The notes under the pieces were generated by a model that saw only the letters and a list, made by a program, of their open reading frames with translations, had not been told where the DNA came from and did no database searches. A stretch of DNA of 8,828 bases, from the NCBI GenBank assembly GCA_903926285.1, contig CAIYIP010000016.1, positions 1 to 8,828 of the forward strand. The letters run 5' to 3'. Position numbers and translations under genes: made by a program. Below, in pieces: positions 1 to 7,519 of this stretch; position 1 is the first letter of the stretch; each line of letters begins with the position of its first letter. This DNA is from an uncultured Gammaproteobacteria bacterium. GTDB lineage: Bacteria > Pseudomonadota > Gammaproteobacteria > Pseudomonadales > Pseudohongiellaceae.

Positions 1-369
1 GGTATTTTGATGCGCATTGGTTTCAAGGTTTGTACCTTGAGCGATTTGGCCAAACATATGGCAGTTAAATTGCCTACCGTTTCCAGATCGGTGTCAGTAT
101 TGGTCAACGAGGGCTTAATCAAGCGCTGGACTCCCGAAGAAAACCGCCGCATCACCCTGCACGATTTAACCCCCGCCGGGCGCAAGAAACTTGCGAGTTT
201 CAGGAAAAAATCCGAACAGCATGTGGCCACTATGCTGGCACCCTTGAGCGCAACTGAATGTACGGCAGTAGATGCTGCACTCTTCACCCTCAAGAAAGTA
301 CTCTCGAAACGGCCCTCTCACGAAGAGGCCCTGAATTGCACCCCCGGAAAAAGTAGTTCAACAAGGTAA
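1..369 (+). CDS. MarR-family transcriptional regulator, 5' end cut by window
   Basis: This is the C-terminal 122 residues of a winged-helix DNA-binding regulator. The frame is open from base 1, so the true start lies upstream; the TTG at 7 and ATG at 10 fall inside the fold and are not credible starts. The visible part begins near the end of the helix before the DNA-binding domain. It continues with CTLSDLAKHM, then the recognition helix region KLPTVSRSVSVLVNEGLI, then the wing with ENRRITLHDLTPAGRKKL, the usual MarR wing and post-wing pattern. A C-terminal helix that would complete the dimer interface follows. MarR proteins usually repress a neighbouring operon and are released by a small ligand. 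The exporter genes begin 5 nt after its stop, so co-transcription and autoregulation of the pump are likely (inference). The ligand cannot be read from the sequence, and the N-terminal dimerisation helices are not visible. Confidence 0.88.
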   Translation, partial: GILMRIGFKVCTLSDLAKHMAVKLPTVSRSVSVLVNEGLIKRWTPEENRRITLHDLTPAGRKKLASFRKKSEQHVATMLAPLSATECTAVDAALFTLKKVLSKRPSHEEALNCTPGKSSSTR

Positions 370-374
370 TGTAT

Positions 375-1586
375 ATGAGTAATGCACAGGATGAGGTAAT
401 CAATACTCTGGGTCTGGACGGTAAACGCAAAAACTCCGGCTTGCGCTGGGGTGTGGCGATTGCTGTGGTGGCTGTGGCGGGATTCGTAATATTGCGCAGC
501 GGCGCCCCTGCGGTCGATCAAGTGCAATACGTTACCCAGCCGGCCCAACGTGGTGCGCTGATAGTTACCGTAACTGCTACTGGCACCCTGCAGCCAACCA
601 ATCAGGTGGATGTAGGTAGCGAGGTGTCGGGCATTATTCAAGATGTGTTCGTGGATTTTAACGATGTGGTAACCGCAGGGCAGATCATTGCCCAGCTCGA
701 TACCCAAACGCTGGATGCACGTCTTGCTTCTTCCCGCGCCGCACTGGCAGTCGCGCAAGCCTCGCTAGCGCAAACCGAGGCAACCGTTGTTGAAGCTCGC
801 GCCAAAACTGAACGCTCGAGAGAACTTGCCAAACGTAATCTGGTTTCTGTGCAAAGTCTGGAAACTGATGAAGCGGCCTCACTGCGTGCCGAAGCCGCAG
901 TGCAAAGTGCCAACGCGCAGGTCACCGCCAATCAGGCCTCGTTGAAAGAAGCACAAACCGCGCTTGCCAAAGCCGTGATTCGTTCACCGATAGATGGGGT
1001 GATTATTTCCCGTGAAGTTGACCCAGGCCAAACCATGGCGGCAGCATTTGAAGCACCGGTACTGTTTATTGTGGCCGAAGATCTCCAACGTATGCAGTTG
1101 CATCTCGACATTGATGAATCTGACATTGGTCAGGTAAGGGAAGGCCAGCAGGCCACATTTCGTGTGGACGCATTTCCGGGCCGCGAGTTTGAAGCCCGCA
1201 TCACCTCGGTGCGCTTCAACCCGCGCGAAGTGAACAACATTGTCACCTACGAAACTGTGTTAACGGTAGATAACCCTGACCTGTTATTGCGGCCAGGCAT
1301 GACGGCCACCGCTGATATTCTGGTGAGCGAAATGAACAATGTGCTGCTGGTGCCGAATCAAGCACTGCGCTTCTTGCCAACCGAAGAAGCGGCACTGACC
1401 GCAGCTGCGGGAGAGAAAGTATGGGTGGAGCAGAATGGCTCGGCAGTGTCGATTCCGGTGACTGTGGGTTTCACCAATGGCGAGTTTTCGGAGATCAGCG
1501 GTGGCAATATCACTACCGATACCGCTGTAATTGTAGACATTGAGCGCGAAGCACGGTCGCAAGCCAGCGGTGGAGGACCATTCTGA
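375..1586 (+). CDS. MacA-like periplasmic adaptor (HlyD/RND-MFP family) of an ABC exporter
   Basis: A 403-residue membrane fusion protein that would link an inner-membrane ABC transporter to an outer-membrane channel. Residues 25-40 form one N-terminal membrane anchor after a short cytoplasmic tail. Next come the first lipoyl half (about 70-110, GSEVSGIIQDVFVDFNDVV), an alanine- and glutamine-rich coiled-coil hairpin (about 112-198), the second lipoyl half (RSPIDGVIISREVDPGQT, 203-220), a beta-barrel domain (about 235-315) and a C-terminal membrane-proximal domain. The DPGQT and LFIVAEDL pattern is typical of MacA-type adaptors. I chose ATG 375 because AAGG at 363-366 sits 8 nt upstream. The in-frame ATG at 369 overlaps the regulator stop and leaves only 2 nt from that site. 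The stop overlaps the ATPase start as TGATG. The transported substrate is unknown; macrolide export should not be assumed from the family name. Confidence 0.92.
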   Translation: MSNAQDEVINTLGLDGKRKNSGLRWGVAIAVVAVAGFVILRSGAPAVDQVQYVTQPAQRGALIVTVTATGTLQPTNQVDVGSEVSGIIQDVFVDFNDVVTAGQIIAQLDTQTLDARLASSRAALAVAQASLAQTEATVVEARAKTERSRELAKRNLVSVQSLETDEAASLRAEAAVQSANAQVTANQASLKEAQTALAKAVIRSPIDGVIISREVDPGQTMAAAFEAPVLFIVAEDLQRMQLHLDIDESDIGQVREGQQATFRVDAFPGREFEARITSVRFNPREVNNIVTYETVLTVDNPDLLLRPGMTATADILVSEMNNVLLVPNQALRFLPTEEAALTAAAGEKVWVEQNGSAVSIPVTVGFTNGEFSEISGGNITTDTAVIVDIEREARSQASGGGPF

Positions 1587-2329
1587 TGGCAATGACTGCG
1601 GCAATACTGGCACCAGACGCAGGCCCTATTCCCACCATCGTACTGCAGGGTGTGGCGCGCGTGTACGGCAGCGGTGAATCGGAAGTCAAAGCGCTCAATA
1701 ACATTGACTTCACCGTGCAGCAGGGTGAGTTCGTAGCCTTGATGGGGCCAAGTGGCGCGGGCAAATCAACCTGTTTGAATGTGCTGGGTTGTCTCGACCG
1801 CCCCACTGCCGGCCATTATTTTTTTCAGGGTGTGGACGTTGCTTATCTGCCGCGCGAACAACGCGCTCTGTTACGCAGGCACTTTATCGGCTTTGTATTT
1901 CAGGGCTTCAATCTGCTCAACCGCACCACAGCACTGGAAAATGTCGAATTGCCGCTGATTTATCGCCGTGTTCCCGCTGCCGAACGACGCAAACGCGCCT
2001 TCGAAGCGCTGGCGCAAGTGGGTCTCAAGGGCCGCGAGCAGCATACGCCTGGCGAACTTTCGGGTGGTCAGCAACAGCGTGTGGCGATCGCACGTGCCAT
2101 TGTCACCAAACCAGCGGTGGTGCTTGCGGATGAGCCCACCGGGAACCTCGACACGACCAAGAGTGAAGAGATCATGCAGCTTTTGACTTCTCTTAACCGC
2201 GAGCAGGGCCTCACTATTGTGATGGTCACCCACAGTAACGAAATTGCCGCGTTCGCCCAGCGCGAAGTGCATTTTCGCGATGGCAAGATTGCCTATGACC
2301 GACCCATAGCAGGAGCGCAGGCGCGATGA
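1586..2329 (+). CDS. ABC transporter ATP-binding protein, MacB/LolD type
   Basis: A 247-residue nucleotide-binding subunit that should power the adjoining permease by ATP hydrolysis on the cytoplasmic face. All motifs are present: Walker A GPSGAGKST (54-62), Q-loop glutamine at 106 in VFQGFNLL, signature LSGGQQQR (158-165), Walker B VVLADE (178-183), D-loop NLD (187-189) and switch histidine 216 in VTHS. The sequence NRTTALENVELPL after the Q-loop is typical of the MacB/LolD/FtsE group. The ATPase is separate here, whereas classical MacB of E. coli has it fused to the permease. GGAGG at 1572-1576 lies 9 nt before the ATG. The start overlaps the adaptor stop, and the stop overlaps the permease start as ATGA, so translational coupling is likely. 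The ATPase looks catalytically intact. Confidence 0.95.
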   Translation: MAMTAAILAPDAGPIPTIVLQGVARVYGSGESEVKALNNIDFTVQQGEFVALMGPSGAGKSTCLNVLGCLDRPTAGHYFFQGVDVAYLPREQRALLRRHFIGFVFQGFNLLNRTTALENVELPLIYRRVPAAERRKRAFEALAQVGLKGREQHTPGELSGGQQQRVAIARAIVTKPAVVLADEPTGNLDTTKSEEIMQLLTSLNREQGLTIVMVTHSNEIAAFAQREVHFRDGKIAYDRPIAGAQAR

Positions 2330-3534
2330 TATGGAACACTCTGCTACTGGCTTTTAGGGCCTTGCGTCGTAACCTGATGCGCTCCCTGCTCACGATGCTG
2401 GGTATTGTGATTGGTGTAGCTGCGGTAATTGCCGTTGTCACAATGGGCACTGGCGCGAGCCTGAGCGTAACCTCACAGGTGTCGAGCCTGGGTGATAAAT
2501 TGCTGTTCATCAATCCCGGTAGCAATCAGGGCGGACCGCAAGGTGGCTCGGCCATTCGCCAGTTTAACCAGAAAGATGTACAAGCTGTGGCGCGCGAAGT
2601 GAGTGGTATTGATGCAGTATCGCCCTCAGTTAGCAGCTCGGTAACGGCAGTGTTCGGCAATAACAACTGGCAAACCAGTGTGACTGGTGTGACTGAGGAA
2701 TATTTTCCGGTACGCAACATGGCAGTGGTACGCGGCAGTGTATTCAATCAATTGCATTATCAGAGCGGCAGGCTGGTGTGCATCATCGGCAAGACTGTAC
2801 GCGAAGAATTGTTTGGTGCGGTGGATCCAGTGGGCAGCACCATTCGCATCGGCATAGCAGCCTGCGAAGTGGTGGGCGAACTCGAATCCAAGGGGCAGTC
2901 CAGTTTTGGCAACGATCAGGACAACGTTATCCTCGCACCCTTGCGTGCCGTGCAAAGCCGTTTGATTGGCAACGAAGACATCACTGCCATCAGCGCCTCG
3001 GTGGCCTCGTGGGCCGACAATGCCGAAGTCAAGGTGCGCGTGGAACAACTAATGCGTGATCGCCGCAACATCGGCGTGCAGGATGCCGATGATTTTCGCG
3101 TGATGGATCCGACCGAAATTGCGGGAGTGCTTTCCAACATCACCGGTGTGCTTACGCTTTTTCTCAGCGCCATCGCCGCGGTCAGCCTGGTGGTAGGCGG
3201 TATCGGCATCATGAACATCATGCTGGTCTCTGTTACCGAACGCACGCGCGAAATCGGTATCCGCCTGGCAATCGGCGCGCTCGAAAAAGAAGTGCTGGCG
3301 CAGTTTCTGGTGGAAGCGGTCATACTGACAACGCTGGGCGGGGTGATTGGTGTCGCTCTTGGCTTGCTGGCATCCTATGCGGCTTCGCAGGCCTTGAGTT
3401 TTCCGTTTATTGTTAGTCCCTCGGTGGTGATGTTTGCCTTCCTGTTTTCGGCGCTGGTGGGAGTAGTGTTTGGTTATGTGCCCGCCAGACGCGCAGCGAG
3501 ACTGGATCCTATTGAAGCTTTGCGGCACGAATAA
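2326..3534 (+). CDS. MacB/FtsX-type ABC transporter permease
   Basis: A 402-residue inner-membrane subunit. It has the four-helix layout of the family: a first helix at about 20-42 (TMLGIVIGVAAVIAVVTMG), a large periplasmic MacB-type domain (about 45-270), then three C-terminal helices at about 273-300, 325-350 and 366-386. The segment after helix 2, SVTERTREIGIRLAIGA, is the conserved cytoplasmic coupling region. The C-terminal PARRAARLDPIEALRHE is a family signature. These type VII transporters transmit ATP-driven movement to the periplasm and push substrates into the TolC channel rather than carrying them across the inner membrane (family knowledge). AGGAG at 2311-2315 lies 10 nt before the ATG. 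Two cysteines, 152 and 180, lie in the periplasmic domain and could form a disulfide (inference). No outer-membrane channel gene follows. Confidence 0.94.
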   Translation: MIWNTLLLAFRALRRNLMRSLLTMLGIVIGVAAVIAVVTMGTGASLSVTSQVSSLGDKLLFINPGSNQGGPQGGSAIRQFNQKDVQAVAREVSGIDAVSPSVSSSVTAVFGNNNWQTSVTGVTEEYFPVRNMAVVRGSVFNQLHYQSGRLVCIIGKTVREELFGAVDPVGSTIRIGIAACEVVGELESKGQSSFGNDQDNVILAPLRAVQSRLIGNEDITAISASVASWADNAEVKVRVEQLMRDRRNIGVQDADDFRVMDPTEIAGVLSNITGVLTLFLSAIAAVSLVVGGIGIMNIMLVSVTERTREIGIRLAIGALEKEVLAQFLVEAVILTTLGGVIGVALGLLASYAASQALSFPFIVSPSVVMFAFLFSALVGVVFGYVPARRAARLDPIEALRHE

Positions 3535-3556
3535 GCCGCAGTGTTGACGGCCTCTG

Positions 3557-3585
3557 GTTGCTCGACGCCGCTTTTGAAGAGCAAC
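3557..3585 (+). other. Inverted repeat between permease and acetyltransferase genes
   Basis: A perfect 7-bp inverted repeat, GTTGCTC at 3557-3563 and GAGCAAC at 3579-3585, encloses a 15-nt loop. No T-run follows on either strand, so it does not look like an intrinsic terminator. It sits just upstream of the acetyltransferase ribosome binding site and could form a weak RNA hairpin affecting read-through, processing or stability. It may also be chance. Confidence 0.3.
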
Positions 3586-3594
3586 ATTTCGCGC

Positions 3595-3602
3595 AAGGAG
3601 GA
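3595..3602 (+). promoter_or_regulatory. Strong ribosome binding site that sets the acetyltransferase start
   Basis: AAGGAGGA matches the anti-Shine-Dalgarno sequence very well and lies 6 nt before ATG 3609. It decides the start against an in-frame TTG at 3558, which has no comparable site. Confidence 0.85.
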
Positions 3603-3608
3603 CTCAGT

Positions 3609-4124
3609 ATGCATGACAACTACCATGGCGCTGCTGTGCTGGAAGACCTCGATGTTGGTTTGGCAAGTGATGGGGATATCGAGGACATCCTTCGTGTCCA
3701 GGAAGAAAATCAGCCGGAGCAAGGCGGCAGTCTTTCCGCACGATTCACGCAGCAATGGTTCAAGCAAGCCATCGACAATAGTTCGTTGATCGTGGCACGA
3801 AGCAGCAGCCGCGTTATCGGATATGTTGCGTTTACCTCACGCGAAGCGCAGGCTCATGTGCCCATCATTCAGGCCATGCTGAAAGTCTGCCCCAATCCAG
3901 GTGCCTATCTGCATGGCCCTATCTGTGTCGCACAGGAATTTCGTGGTCGTGGCGTTGCATCAGCCATGTTTGTCGCCCAGCGTGCACACATGCAGCACGC
4001 GCCGGTCATGTCATTCATTCGGGAAAACAACCATGCTTCGCGGAAGGCGCATGTTGCAATGGGTTTGCAAGAAGTGACTGGGTTTGAGATTGGCAGTGTG
4101 CGTTATGTCGTGGTGAGCGGTTGA
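3609..4124 (+). CDS. GNAT-family N-acetyltransferase
   Basis: A 171-residue protein of the usual length for a single-domain GNAT enzyme, which transfers an acetyl group from acetyl-CoA to an amine. The acetyl-CoA binding motif A is visible as GPICVAQEFRGRGVASAMF (103-121), with the pyrophosphate-binding RGRGVA at 112-117. The core strand before it is VIGYVAFTS (69-77). Motif B is IRENNHASRKAHVAMGLQEV (137-156), with the Asn, Ser and MGL pattern seen in the family. No signal peptide is evident, so it should act in the cytoplasm. The acceptor substrate cannot be named: it could be a small amine, an antibiotic or a protein N-terminus. It starts 74 nt after the permease stop with no clear promoter between, so it may be the last gene of the exporter operon, though it could also be independent. 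Confidence 0.85.
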   Translation: MHDNYHGAAVLEDLDVGLASDGDIEDILRVQEENQPEQGGSLSARFTQQWFKQAIDNSSLIVARSSSRVIGYVAFTSREAQAHVPIIQAMLKVCPNPGAYLHGPICVAQEFRGRGVASAMFVAQRAHMQHAPVMSFIRENNHASRKAHVAMGLQEVTGFEIGSVRYVVVSG

Positions 4125-4144
4125 CGCGGTAAAGCGCCAAGCAT

Positions 4145-4172
4145 AAAAAAAGTCAGGCCTTTGGGGCCTGAC
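4145..4172 (-). terminator. Intrinsic terminator of the TonB-dependent receptor gene
   Basis: Read on the minus strand, an 8-bp GC-rich stem (GTCAGGCC pairing with GGCCTGAC, at 4152-4159 and 4165-4172) closes a 5-nt loop and runs into seven T residues (the A-tract at 4145-4151 on the plus strand). It lies about 30 nt past the receptor stop codon. On the plus strand the stem is followed only by CTTTGC, so termination of the acetyltransferase transcript here would be weaker, though the hairpin could act in both directions. Confidence 0.88.
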
Positions 4173-4203
4173 CTTTGCAGTACAGCAGCGATACTCTAAT
4201 GGA

Positions 4204-7200
4204 CTAGAAGTCCATGTTCAGGCTCAGCTGATAACGACGACCAAAGGCGTCATGCCCCGCGATGATGCTCTGGCCATTAGCGCCAGGAACGATCGACGGC
4301 TCCTTGTCGAACATGTTGGTGATGTTCAGCGACGCACGCCAAGTGGAGCCACTCTGCATTTGACCCTGGTAGGAAATGGCCGAGTTGAACGTCGTCATCG
4401 ACGCGATCCAGTTGTCATCGATGTCGCGCCCTTCCACGAAGGTGATGTTGTTCATCACGCTGTCGTAGTAGTTGGACTGCAACATCAAACCCCAGGCGCC
4501 GATGTTGTAGGTGCCGGTGACAACAGCGGAATATTCCGGACGTGTCTGGCTGCCTGCAAGATCCTGCACGGTACCAACGGCGGACGTGGTGGAGTTTTCG
4601 CCGAGATAGCCGACCAGTGCACGGGCCGAGAACGATTCTTCCTGGCCTGCGAAGAAATCAGGATCGAAACGGTAACTGGCCTCGAAATCCACCCCACGTG
4701 TTTCTGCCTTGGCGGCGTTGATGTTCTGGTTCTGGATCAGCGAGATGAGGCCGGGAGTAACACCGCCGTTGGTGCTCGGGTTACGCACGATCAGGTCACA
4801 CACGCTGGCGGCACGGGTGGCGAAACAATCGTCCACGATGCGCTGGATGCCATAGAGGGTGACGGCGTCGGTCAGGTTGATGTCGTACCAGTCGAGCGAC
4901 ACCTGCAGACCGTCAATCCACTCGGCGAACTTCGGCTGCCAGACAAAACCAGTGGTGATGGTGTCGGCGACTTCGGGCACGAGACCAAAGTTCGGCGTTG
5001 CCGGTGCAGTGAGGCCGTTGTTGTTCTCGCTTCCGCGGAAGGGGTCGATAACCGCACCGCCGCCAGTACTGACGAGGAAGATTTCAGCAAAGCTTGGTTC
5101 GCGGATGTCGCTCGACTTGGTGGCACGCCAGCGCAGCGATTCGAGCAGTTGCGCATCAAGCCCGAGTTTCCAGCTTTCCTGCCGGCCTGACATCGAATAC
5201 TCGGAACTGCGGTAGGCGATGGACGAGCTGACATTCTGCCCGCTGTCCCATTGCATCAGCGGTACATTCACCTCTGCGTACGCTTCCCACACGTCGCGCG
5301 CGCCATTGCCTGTGCCGAGTGCGGAGAACGGATGGATAGACCAGTTACCAACACTGGCGAAACCGAGCGGAATACCGCGGATGCCGAGTGGGGGCGCGTT
5401 GAGAACGCCGCGCTCTGCGAACGCAGGCTGGTTGTCCTGGTCGAATGTTTCATCGCGCCAGGTAAAACCTGCCGCCAACGACACCGGACCTGCCCACCCC
5501 TCGAATAATGCACCGGTCAGCAGCAATTCGGCGAAATCCTGTTCCAGCAGGCGTTCAGCAGTCTTCACTGGATCGCTGAGAATCCAATCCTTGGCGGCCT
5601 TGTTGGCATTGCCGAGACCAAAGGGATTCCAGGGTACACAGTCTTTTGGGTTGTAGGGGCCAATCGGTGAGGTGGCGGTAATTCCCAGGATGTTCCCCGG
5701 GCTGGGCAGTGTTTTCCCCTGCATGAAACTGGCCAGCTCGGCGGTCGACGGGTTACGCACGGAGATGTTGCACACGATATTGCCCGTAGCGGGATCGCGT
5801 ACGGAGTCCATCCCCAGGAAGAACTTGTCGAGCAGTGGGATGTTGCGCACGCCGGTGGACACTTCCGATTTGCCGTACTGATAGTTGCCGGTCAGCTTCC
5901 AGTTGTCGTCGATATCGAAATCGAAACCGACCGTAAGCATGTGCTGCTGCTGAGTGCTGATATCGGAGCGGTTGTCGTAGATATTGATAAGCCCGGGGCC
6001 ACCAATCTGGTTGATTTCGGACATCGTTATACTGGGCAGGCCCAGCCGATCCATCTCGGCAGACAACGGCGCGGGCAGGAAGGGGTTTTCGCGGTAGATG
6101 GTCCAGCCGTACAACGCGCCCGCAATGGACATGTTGGAGCGCTGGCCATGCAGCGCAGTTTCGCTGCGGCCAAGAGCGGCTTGTGCTGTCAGCGTCAAGC
6201 GGTCGCTGACGTCGAACTTGAGGCCAGCGAAACCCGAATGCTGATCAACTTCATTGCCACGCGGGCCGCGGAAGGCAGCTTCGTTGTAGTAATTGTATTC
6301 CTGGCCGGCGGACTGGTTGTTCTGCGCGCCCGCGCCTGCAATGGACAGGTAATTGCCGAAGGAATAAGGCCGGATACCCTTGCCGTCGTCAGTGAAGGTC
6401 CAGTTGCGATAAGCGAAGCCGGGTGTCGCCGTGGTGATCAGCCCTTGCGGAGCCGACTGTGCGCTGAACACATAAGGCACCGTAATACGCAGTGGCACGC
6501 CAGGTGTGGCAGTAGCTGAAACCCAGGCCGGGTTGCGCACCAGGCCCCAGTCTTTCCAGTTGTCGAGACGATCGCTGCTGTCCGGGCCGATCTGATCAAT
6601 CTTCCTGGCTTCGACCGAGCCAATGAAATGCAGGCGGTCATCCATGAAGGATTTGCCGCCCGCCACGCTGAAATTGTAGTTCTCGCCGTCTATCTTTTCG
6701 GTGACGCCGGTCGACACACGAGTACGCAGGCCCTCGAATTCACGATCGAGAATAAAGTTGACGACACCCGCTACTGCATCGGCGCCATAGGCGGCCGAGG
6801 CCCCGCCGGTCACTACGTCGATACGACGCATAAGAGCGCTCGGGAACAAATCCACGTTGACACTGCCTTGGGCGTCGGCCGGTGCCACGCGGGTGCCATC
6901 GAGCAGGACCAGTGTGCGGTTGAGGCCCATGCCGCGCAAGTTGAGATAGGAGCCGCCGCCAGTGGTGCTGATGGCATTGCCACCGCGCTGTGCGTTGGGG
7001 GTATCGAAGAACTGTGGCAGATCATCGAGCTGGGCAGCTACGGTGGAGCCCGGGTCAAAATCATTGAGTTCCGCGGCGGTTATCGCAGTGACCGGCGTGG
7101 GTGCAGTCATGCCGTCCTGCAGGCGAACCCTGGAACCGGTGATCTGGATTTCTTCCACATCGGGTGCCGCGTTTTGTTGGGCGGTGGCGAGTGAAGCGCC

Positions 7201-7272
7201 GAATGTAGCGAGAGTCGCGGTTATTGCGAGATAAAGTTTGCTTCTGGATCTGCTGAATGCTGTTGTTTTCAT
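4204..7272 (-). CDS. TonB-dependent outer-membrane receptor
   Basis: A complete 1022-residue receptor expected to import a scarce nutrient across the outer membrane with energy from TonB-ExbB-ExbD. Residues 1-31 are a signal peptide with likely cleavage after ATA31. VEEIQITGSR (39-48) fits the position and style of a TonB-box region. The plug spans about 58-180 and includes LNLRGMGLNRTLVLLDGTRV (110-129) and VVTGGASAAYGADAVAGVVN (153-172), both highly characteristic. The rest is the beta-barrel, ending in YQLSLNMDF with a terminal phenylalanine as the assembly machinery prefers. Two cysteine pairs (501/545 and 816/825) probably form disulfides in surface loops. The start is supported by AAAGGGGGGG (minus strand, 7278-7287), 5 nt upstream. 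The substrate cannot be assigned: no transport, hydrolase or siderophore gene accompanies it. A terminator follows, so it is probably transcribed alone. Confidence 0.96.
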   Translation of the reverse strand: MKTTAFSRSRSKLYLAITATLATFGASLATAQQNAAPDVEEIQITGSRVRLQDGMTAPTPVTAITAAELNDFDPGSTVAAQLDDLPQFFDTPNAQRGGNAISTTGGGSYLNLRGMGLNRTLVLLDGTRVAPADAQGSVNVDLFPSALMRRIDVVTGGASAAYGADAVAGVVNFILDREFEGLRTRVSTGVTEKIDGENYNFSVAGGKSFMDDRLHFIGSVEARKIDQIGPDSSDRLDNWKDWGLVRNPAWVSATATPGVPLRITVPYVFSAQSAPQGLITTATPGFAYRNWTFTDDGKGIRPYSFGNYLSIAGAGAQNNQSAGQEYNYYNEAAFRGPRGNEVDQHSGFAGLKFDVSDRLTLTAQAALGRSETALHGQRSNMSIAGALYGWTIYRENPFLPAPLSAEMDRLGLPSITMSEINQIGGPGLINIYDNRSDISTQQQHMLTVGFDFDIDDNWKLTGNYQYGKSEVSTGVRNIPLLDKFFLGMDSVRDPATGNIVCNISVRNPSTAELASFMQGKTLPSPGNILGITATSPIGPYNPKDCVPWNPFGLGNANKAAKDWILSDPVKTAERLLEQDFAELLLTGALFEGWAGPVSLAAGFTWRDETFDQDNQPAFAERGVLNAPPLGIRGIPLGFASVGNWSIHPFSALGTGNGARDVWEAYAEVNVPLMQWDSGQNVSSSIAYRSSEYSMSGRQESWKLGLDAQLLESLRWRATKSSDIREPSFAEIFLVSTGGGAVIDPFRGSENNNGLTAPATPNFGLVPEVADTITTGFVWQPKFAEWIDGLQVSLDWYDINLTDAVTLYGIQRIVDDCFATRAASVCDLIVRNPSTNGGVTPGLISLIQNQNINAAKAETRGVDFEASYRFDPDFFAGQEESFSARALVGYLGENSTTSAVGTVQDLAGSQTRPEYSAVVTGTYNIGAWGLMLQSNYYDSVMNNITFVEGRDIDDNWIASMTTFNSAISYQGQMQSGSTWRASLNITNMFDKEPSIVPGANGQSIIAGHDAFGRRYQLSLNMDF

Positions 7273-7302
7273 TGATACCCCCCCTTTCTGTTTTCAAGTT
7301 CA

Positions 7303-7331
7303 ATAATTGTTTTGGAATGTACCACTGCCAA
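7303..7331 (-). promoter_or_regulatory. Candidate sigma-70 promoter for the TonB-dependent receptor
   Basis: On the minus strand TTGGCA (7326-7331, five of six consensus bases) is separated by 17 nt from AATTAT (7303-7308, four of six). Transcription would begin near 7296, giving an untranslated leader of about 23 nt that contains the G-rich ribosome binding site. Spacing is ideal but the -10 box is imperfect, so this is a candidate only. Confidence 0.45.
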
Positions 7332-7422
7332 GATGAAAAGCAGGGCGCGCCGAGCCTAGCATAGAATTTCGTTGGTAAATTACATTTCCGGATACAGAAA
7401 AATATTTCGATATACCAAACAT

Positions 7423-7472
7423 GATCGAGATCAAGCGGAAATAGGCGTCAAGATCAAAATGGAAAGATCTTT
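7423..7472. promoter_or_regulatory. GATC cluster with palindrome, possible regulatory site
   Basis: Four GATC sites (7423, 7429, 7452 and 7466) fall within 47 bp, far denser than one per 256 bp expected by chance. The last is the centre of the perfect 10-bp palindrome AAAGATCTTT (7463-7472). AAGATC (7450-7455) and GATCTT (7466-7471) also form an inverted repeat with a 10-nt spacer. It lies between the two candidate promoters, where an operator or Dam-sensitive site would be expected. No known consensus is recognised. Confidence 0.3.
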
Positions 7473-7519
7473 CGTCGGGTTAACGCCGCCACCAAGCGAG
7501 GAAGTTCAGAGGAAGTTTA

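Noticed and set aside
369..374. Upstream ATG at 369 as start of the adaptor gene
   Set aside because: It overlaps the regulator stop and leaves only 2 nt to the AAGG site, while ATG 375 has an 8-nt spacing.
318..758. 146-codon minus-strand frame across the regulator-adaptor junction
   Set aside because: It crosses two well-supported plus-strand genes and contains no recognisable domain.
3544..3572. TTGACG as a possible -35 box before the acetyltransferase
   Set aside because: No recognisable -10 box lies 16-18 nt downstream (the sequence there is GC-rich), so a promoter is not supported.
3558..3608. TTG at 3558 as start of the acetyltransferase
   Set aside because: It would place the strong AAGGAGGA site inside the coding region; that site is properly spaced for ATG 3609.
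4252..5190. 312-codon open frame on the plus strand inside the receptor gene
   Set aside because: It lies wholly antisense to a well-supported receptor gene, shows no recognisable domain, and its composition follows from the codon pattern of the opposite strand.
5941..7194. Two further plus-strand open frames of 192 and 188 codons (5941-6519 and 6628-7194)
   Set aside because: Both are antisense to the receptor plug and N-terminal barrel, which carry unmistakable family motifs. Neither frame shows a domain or ribosome binding site.
7344..7351. GGCGCGCC palindrome in the intergenic region
   Set aside because: An isolated 8-bp GC palindrome with no paired copy or known operator match; probably chance.
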